Below, piece after piece: positions 59,537 through 64,000 of a DNA stretch of 64,000 nucleotides. Position 1 is the stretch's first letter; every line of letters begins with the position of its first letter. The notes under the pieces were generated by a model. It worked only from the letters and a program-made list of their open reading frames with translations, made no database searches and was not told the origin of the DNA. The stretch is from DATBDM01 sp034664425 (GTDB taxonomy: Bacteria > Actinomycetota > Thermoleophilia > Solirubrobacterales > Solirubrobacteraceae). The stretch is taken from the NCBI GenBank assembly GCA_034664425.1, contig JAXDHR010000105.1, positions 17,094-81,093 of the forward strand, read 5' to 3'. The position numbers and the translations under genes were made by a program.

Positions 59537-60592
59537 ATGCCTGCTCCCAGCAACGCCCTCGACGGCGCCTTCGCCGCCCTCCTGGACCGCGGCGAGGAGC
59601 TCGGCTGCCTCAACTACTCGGAGGTCGACGAGCTGTCGCAGGCGCTCGAGCTCGACGACGCGGGCGTCGGCCGTCTGATGGAGATGCTCGACGCGCGTCA
59701 CATCGAGCTGCGCGACGACTGCGGCCGGGAGGTGCCGGCCGCGCCGGTCGACGACGCCGCGCTGGCGGCGACGACGACCGACACGCTGCAGCTGTTCCTG
59801 AACGAGATCGGCCGCCACCGGCTGCTGACCCCTGCCGAGGAGCTCGAGCTCGCCCGCCGGATCGAGAAGGGCGACCTCCTCGCCAAGGAGCGGATGATCA
59901 ACGCGAACCTGCGCCTGGTCGTCTCGATCGCCAAGAAGTACCAGGGCTCCGAGCTGACGCTGCTCGACCTCATCCAGGAGGGGATCCTGGGGCTGATCCG
60001 CGCGGTCGAGAAGTTCGACTACCGCCTGGGCTATCGCTTCTCGACCTATGCGACGTGGTGGATCCGCCAGGCCGTCGAGCGCGGGATGGACGCCAAGGCC
60101 CGCGCGATCAAGCTGCCGATCAACCTCGTCCGCACCCAGCGCAAGATCGCGCGCGCGGAGAACGCCCTGTCGATGCGGCTCGACCGCGCGCCGACCGACG
60201 CGGAGGTCGCACGCGAGGCGGGGATCGAGGTCGGCGACCTGCACGCGATGCGCGACGCCGCACGCACCGTCACCTCACTCGACCGGCCGCTGGGCGAAGG
60301 CGATGACGCCGCCTTCGGCGATCTGCTGCCCGCCGACGGGCCTGGGCCTGAGGACGTGGTCCACGTGTCGCTGCGCGAGCAGGCGCTGCGGCGCGCGCTC
60401 GAGGACCTCCCCGAGCGCGAGCGCACGGTCGTGGCGCTGCGCTATGGCATCGACGACGGCGAGCCGCGCCCGCTGCGCGAGATCGGCCGCCAGCTGGGCA
60501 TCACGCCCGAGCGCGTGCGCCAGATCGAATCGAAGGCGCTCGGGCGCCTCGGCCGCATGCGCGAGATCGACGCGCTGCGCCAGGCCGCCTGA
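59537..60592 (+). CDS. RNA polymerase sigma factor, SigA/RpoD-like
   Basis: The 351-residue protein has region 1.1-like (about 10-60), region 1.2 (DTLQLFLNEIGRHRLLTPAE), region 2 (MINANLRLVVSIAKKYQGSE, IQEGILGLIRAVEKFDYRLG, RFSTYATWWIRQAVER), region 3 and region 4 (LPERERTVVALRYGIDDGEP, LREIGRQLGITPERVRQIES). It is of the group 1/2 type (primary or closely related). It is shorter at the N terminus than most RpoD. It sits between a membrane protein gene and an RsbW/STAS pair, so it is more likely an alternative group 2 factor than the main SigA. Confidence 0.88.
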   Translation: MPAPSNALDGAFAALLDRGEELGCLNYSEVDELSQALELDDAGVGRLMEMLDARHIELRDDCGREVPAAPVDDAALAATTTDTLQLFLNEIGRHRLLTPAEELELARRIEKGDLLAKERMINANLRLVVSIAKKYQGSELTLLDLIQEGILGLIRAVEKFDYRLGYRFSTYATWWIRQAVERGMDAKARAIKLPINLVRTQRKIARAENALSMRLDRAPTDAEVAREAGIEVGDLHAMRDAARTVTSLDRPLGEGDDAAFGDLLPADGPGPEDVVHVSLREQALRRALEDLPERERTVVALRYGIDDGEPRPLREIGRQLGITPERVRQIESKALGRLGRMREIDALRQAA

Positions 60593-60616
60593 CCGTCCCG
60601 CCCGGGCGCTCGCGGG

Positions 60617-61114
60617 CTATTCCGTCGGGGCGTCCGGGTCCCAGCGGCCGTCGTCGCCGACGGTGCCGGTCACCGGGTTGGCCTGCGCGGGATCGCTGTC
60701 GCGCGCGTAGGCGAACGTCATCCGCACCTCGGTGCCGGCGCCCGCCGAGCCGCGCAGCTCGAAGGCGTCCGACAGCGCCGCGATCAGCGGCAGCCCGAGC
60801 CCGAGCGCCGCGGCACCGGAGCGCGCGGGCCGCGGATGGATGCCGTCGCCATGATCGCGCACGACGATCGTCAGGCCGTCCTCGCCGGCGAGGATCTCGA
60901 CCTCGAGCATGCCGTCGTCCTCGTACGCGTGCACGACGACGTTGGTGCACGCCTCGGTCACCGCCATCTTCATGTCGGCCAGGACGGAGTGGTCGAAATC
61001 GAGCGCGTCGGCGACGCCCGTCAGCGCCTGGCGGACGACACCCACGCCTTCGGCTCGCGCCGGCATGGTCAGCAGGACCTCGGGCGGAACGGCGGCGGGG
61101 GCGTCGGAGCTCAT
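60617..61114 (-). CDS. RsbW-like anti-sigma factor (HATPase)
   Basis: The 165-residue protein has SVLADMKMAVTEACTNVVVH and AYEDDGMLEVEILAGEDGLT, G1 VVRDHGDGIHPRPARSG and G2 GLGLPLIAALSDAFELRGSA, i.e. a full serine-kinase fold. Its ATG overlaps the stop of the STAS gene (ATGA), which is the classical co-expression pattern for RsbV/RsbW. It faces the sigma gene at 59537 convergently. Confidence 0.9.
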   Translation of the reverse strand: MSSDAPAAVPPEVLLTMPARAEGVGVVRQALTGVADALDFDHSVLADMKMAVTEACTNVVVHAYEDDGMLEVEILAGEDGLTIVVRDHGDGIHPRPARSGAAALGLGLPLIAALSDAFELRGSAGAGTEVRMTFAYARDSDPAQANPVTGTVGDDGRWDPDAPTE

Positions 61115-61482
61115 GCGCTCGCGCCGTTTCCCCGCGCCGTCGCGATCGCCTCGTCGCGACCGCGCAGCACCGGCAGCACGGGAACGAGGCCGGTGATGTC
61201 GAGGATCCGCTGCACGCCGGGCTCCACGGTCTCTCCGACGCAGACGACGAAGCCCTGGGTGGCCTCGATCGCGCGCCGGCGGGCATCCAGCAGCGCGCCC
61301 AGGACGGACGAGTCCACGAACGTTGCGCGCGTCAGGTCGACGACGATGCCGCCCCCGCGGCCCAGCGCCTCGTCGAGGCGCTCGCGCAGCGTCGGCGCGG
61401 TGTAGATGTCGTGCTCGCCCTCGACGAGGACCACGACGACGTCACCGGCGGTTTCGTCGAGCACGATCGGATTGGCGTCCAT
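61111..61482 (-). CDS. STAS-domain anti-anti-sigma factor
   Basis: The 123-residue protein is a STAS domain: VVVVLVEGEHDIYTAPTLRE, GIVVDLTRATFVDSSVLGAL with the serine of the switch, and GFVVCVGETVEPGVQRILDI. ATG 61482 is preferred, as the fold starts there; ATG 61515 would add 11 residues. It is coupled to the RsbW gene at 60617 and divergent from the ligD-type gene 56 bases away. Confidence 0.88.
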   Translation of the reverse strand: MDANPIVLDETAGDVVVVLVEGEHDIYTAPTLRERLDEALGRGGGIVVDLTRATFVDSSVLGALLDARRRAIEATQGFVVCVGETVEPGVQRILDITGLVPVLPVLRGRDEAIATARGNGASA

Positions 61483-61538
61483 ACGCCGTCGCACGATACC
61501 CACTCGGTCGGGCATGTAACGTCGCCCCCGGGCTTTCG

Positions 61539-63005
61539 ATGGGCGACCGACTCGACTCCTACCGCGCCAAGCGCGACTTCGGGCAGACGGCAGAGCCCCG
61601 CGGCGGCGCCCGCGAAGGGTCCGAGGCGGCGCCGGATCCGCGCTTCGTCGTCCAGGAGCACCATGCGCGGGCGCTGCACTGGGACCTGCGGCTGGAGCAC
61701 GACGGGGCGCTCGCCTCGTGGGCCGTCCCGAAGGGGATCCCGCCCGACCCGGCGCGCAACCACCTCGCGGTGCGCACCGAGGATCATCCGCTCGAGTACC
61801 TCGAGTTCCATGGTGAGATCCCGGCCGGCGAGTACGGCGCGGGGACGATGCGGATCTGGGACCGCGGCACCTACGAGCTGCACAAGTTCCGTGACGACGA
61901 GGTCATGGTCACGCTCCACGGCGAGCGCGCCCGCGGCCGCTACGTCCTGTTCCGCACGCACGGCAAGGACTGGATGATCCACCGCATGGACCCGCCGGAG
62001 GACCCGGAGCGGGAGCCCATGCCCGAGCGGATCGAGCCGATGCTGGCCCGCTCGGGCCCCCTGCCGCGCGAGGACGGGCGCTGGGCGTACGAGATCAAGT
62101 GGGACGGTGTGCGGGTGATCGCGTTCGTCGAGGGCGGCCGTGTGCGGTTGCAGGCGCGCACCGGGCGCGATGTCTCCGCGCGCTACCCCGAGCTGCGCGG
62201 GATGGGACGCGCGCTCGGCTCCCACGAGGCGGTCCTCGACGGCGAGGTCGTCGCGCTGGGACCGGACGGCCGGCCGAGCTTCCAGCGCCTCCAGAGCCGT
62301 ATGCACCTGACCTCCGAGCCCGCCGTGCGGCGGCTGGCCGAGCGCGAGCCGGTCACCTACATCGCCTTCGACCTGCTCTACCTCGACGGCCGCTCGCTGA
62401 TGGCGGCGCCGTACCTCGAGCGGCGCGAGGCGCTGGCCGGCCTGCAGCTGGCGGGACGCTCGTGGCAGGCACCGGCGCACCACGTCGGCGACGGCGAGGC
62501 GCTGCTCGGCGCCTCGCGCGCCCAGGGGCTCGAGGGGATCCTCGCCAAGCGCACGGACTGCCCCTACACGCCCGGGCGTCGCTCGGGGAACTGGATCAAG
62601 GTCAAGAACGTGCGCCGCACCGACGTCGTCGTCGGCGGCTGGATGCCGGGCGAGGGCAACCGCTCCGGCCGCCTCGGCGCGCTGCTCGTGGGCTACATGG
62701 ACGAGCGAAGCGGTGACGAGCCCGCAGGCCGAGGCAGGAACGAGCTGCGCTACGCGGGGCGCGTGGGGACGGGCTTCGACCAGGCGGAGCTCGAGCGGCT
62801 GGGCGGCCTGCTCGCCGGGCTCGCGCGCGACTCGTCGCCGTTCACTGGGCGCCAGCCGCCGCGCGCGGCGCGCTTCGTCGAGCCGACGCTGGTCGCCGCG
62901 GTCGACTACAGCGAATGGACGTCGGCGCGGACGCTGCGCCATCCGGTCTATCGCGGGCTGCGCGACGACGTCCCGCCGGAGGACGTGGTGTTCAGCGACG
63001 TGTAG
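61539..63005 (+). CDS. LigD-type DNA ligase with 3'-phosphoesterase domain
   Basis: The 488-residue protein has an N-terminal 3'-phosphoesterase domain (about 1-150: FVVQEHHARALHWDLRLEHD, GEIPAGEYGAGTMRIWDRG, HGKDWMIHRMD) and a C-terminal ATP-dependent ligase domain (about 165-470: AYEIKWDGVRVIAFVEGG with adenylated Lys187, LDGEVVALGPDGRPSF, GILAKR, WIKVKNVRR). It lacks the primase/polymerase domain of complete LigD, and no ku gene is in the window. It should seal double-strand breaks by end joining if Ku is elsewhere. Start ATG 61539. Confidence 0.92.
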   Translation: MGDRLDSYRAKRDFGQTAEPRGGAREGSEAAPDPRFVVQEHHARALHWDLRLEHDGALASWAVPKGIPPDPARNHLAVRTEDHPLEYLEFHGEIPAGEYGAGTMRIWDRGTYELHKFRDDEVMVTLHGERARGRYVLFRTHGKDWMIHRMDPPEDPEREPMPERIEPMLARSGPLPREDGRWAYEIKWDGVRVIAFVEGGRVRLQARTGRDVSARYPELRGMGRALGSHEAVLDGEVVALGPDGRPSFQRLQSRMHLTSEPAVRRLAEREPVTYIAFDLLYLDGRSLMAAPYLERREALAGLQLAGRSWQAPAHHVGDGEALLGASRAQGLEGILAKRTDCPYTPGRRSGNWIKVKNVRRTDVVVGGWMPGEGNRSGRLGALLVGYMDERSGDEPAGRGRNELRYAGRVGTGFDQAELERLGGLLAGLARDSSPFTGRQPPRAARFVEPTLVAAVDYSEWTSARTLRHPVYRGLRDDVPPEDVVFSDV

Positions 63006-63079
63006 GTGAGACACCCCCCATCCGTGCTGCCGGCCGCCACGATGCGTTTGCTCGCGCAACGACCGGGCAGCCAAGGGGC

Positions 63080-63955
63080 ATGGCCACCACTCGAAAGCTC
63101 GCGGACGCCGACGTCTTCCCCATCGGTCTCGGCGGCATGCCGATGTCGCTCGAGGGCCGGCCCGAGGAGGCGCAGTCGATCCGCACGATCCACGCCGCCC
63201 TTGATGCCGGCGTGAACCTGATCGACACGGCCGACGCCTACTCCAAGGACCACACGGACGTCGGGCACAACGAGCGCCTGATCGCCAAGGCCCTGCGCGG
63301 GCGCCGGGATGGCGTCATCGTCGCCACCAAGGGCGGGCACCTGCGCGACGGCCAGGACTGGCCGCTCGACGGCTCGCCGAAGCACCTCAAGGAGGCGTGC
63401 GAGGCCTCGCTGAAGGCGCTCGAGACCGACCGCATCGACCTCTACCAGTACCACCGTCCGGATCCGGCCGTGCCCTACGCCGAGTCGATCGGTGCGCTCA
63501 AGGAGCTCCAGGACCAGGGCAAGGTGCGTTGGATCGGCATCTCCAACGCCGACCGCGACCAGATCGAGGTGGCCCGCTCGATGGTCGAGCTCGTCTCCGT
63601 GCAGAACCAGCTCTCGCTCGAGTACCCATCGCCGGTCAGCAAGGGCGAGGTCGCGCTGTGCGAGCAGCACGGGATCGCCTTCCTGCCGTGGTCGCCGCTG
63701 GGCGGCATCGCCAACGCGTCCGACGCCGCCGGCAGCCACAACCCGGTCAAGGACACGGCGCAGGCGCACGGCGTCTCGCCCCAGCAGGTCGCGCTGGCGT
63801 GGCTGCTCGCCCTCAGCCCGGTGATGATCCCGATCCCCGGGGCGAGCCGTCCCGAGACGATCACCGACTCGCTGGGGGCGGCCGAGCTCGAGCTCTCCCA
63901 GGACGAGCTCGACGCCATCTCGGAGGCCGCGGGGCTCGCACCGCAGCGCGCGTAG
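63080..63955 (+). CDS. Aldo/keto reductase
   Basis: The 291-residue NADPH-dependent reductase has the (beta/alpha)8 pattern: FPIGLGGMPMSLEGRPEEAQ, NLIDTADAYSKDHTDVGHNE (Asp and Tyr), VIVATKGGHLRDG (Lys), DLYQYHRPDPAVPYAESIGA (His) and NQLSLEYPSP, with IPIPGASRPETITDSLGAAE at the cofactor site. The substrate is unknown. ATG 63080 follows AAGGGG. The last 45 bases of the window hold a short inverted repeat and no gene. Confidence 0.9.
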   Translation: MATTRKLADADVFPIGLGGMPMSLEGRPEEAQSIRTIHAALDAGVNLIDTADAYSKDHTDVGHNERLIAKALRGRRDGVIVATKGGHLRDGQDWPLDGSPKHLKEACEASLKALETDRIDLYQYHRPDPAVPYAESIGALKELQDQGKVRWIGISNADRDQIEVARSMVELVSVQNQLSLEYPSPVSKGEVALCEQHGIAFLPWSPLGGIANASDAAGSHNPVKDTAQAHGVSPQQVALAWLLALSPVMIPIPGASRPETITDSLGAAELELSQDELDAISEAAGLAPQRA

Positions 63956-64000
63956 CGCTCCCCATCCGCCGCAATCCGGCGTGCGTGCGTTGATCGCACG

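Overview
The window is very GC-rich, almost fully coding DNA from a Gram-positive-type actinobacterium. GTG starts and 4-base stop/start overlaps (GTGA or ATGA) are everywhere. The gene content (Lgt, an actinobacterial Psp set with PspAA and PspAB, a MarP-like protease, SigB/F-type sigma factors with RsbW/STAS partners, a c-di-AMP riboswitch before a cell-wall hydrolase) fits Actinomycetota. My best guess is Thermoleophilia/Solirubrobacterales; this is an inference from overall protein resemblance, since no rRNA or other marker gene is present. I see no tRNA, rRNA, CRISPR array, insertion sequence or prophage.

Layout. 1-7020: the tail of a pterin carbinolamine dehydratase, a CorC/HlyC-type membrane protein, a strongly structured presumed non-coding RNA with its own promoter and terminator (about 1641-1895), then minus-strand genes for a 3-hydroxyacyl-CoA dehydrogenase, a YjbR protein, exonuclease VII (xseA, xseB) and a CWB2-like lipoprotein. 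7020-14005: the envelope-stress zone. It holds a c-di-AMP riboswitch plus NlpC/P60-type protein, pspA-pspAA, a SipW/TasA-type secretion pair with a broken TasA-like copy, htpX-pspAB and an M23 peptidase. 14029-19166: lgt followed by lysA-hom-thrC-thrB, the lysine/threonine branch of aspartate metabolism. 19322-25143: ParA plus FHA protein, small genes, a lipoprotein, a penicillin-binding protein and a MarP-like protease.

25174-35923: DNA maintenance (topoisomerase III-like enzyme, AddB-like and AddA-like nuclease/helicase) and an ANTAR regulator coupled to a YihY membrane protein. 36023-44685: two SigB/F-type sigma factors, an RsbW-like anti-sigma factor with an adjacent degenerate copy, two STAS proteins, a ParB-like protein, a BON protein and a shared-type sugar ABC ATPase. 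44865-53223: a tightly overlapping glycan cluster (carbamoyltransferase, GT2-GmhB fusion, two GT9, two GT4-type transferases, SDR). In its middle is a 246-bp scar carrying remnants of gmhA and hldE, so the ADP-heptose part of the pathway has been lost here. 53258-64000: CsbD and small acidic proteins, a PAS/GAF PP2C phosphatase, an epimerase, a Crp-type regulator, a SigA-like sigma factor, another RsbW/STAS pair, a LigD-type ligase without polymerase domain and an aldo/keto reductase.

How it fits together. A partner-switching stress network (phosphatase at 53968, STAS proteins at 40047, 41505 and 61111, anti-sigma kinases at 40852 and 60617, sigma factors at 36023 and 43885) is spread through the window beside its likely outputs: envelope repair (Psp, HtpX, M23, MarP), CsbD and DNA repair. 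The most unusual items are the heptose-pathway scar, the multi-hairpin RNA, the pseudo-RsbW, and the SipW/TasA module that splits the psp genes.
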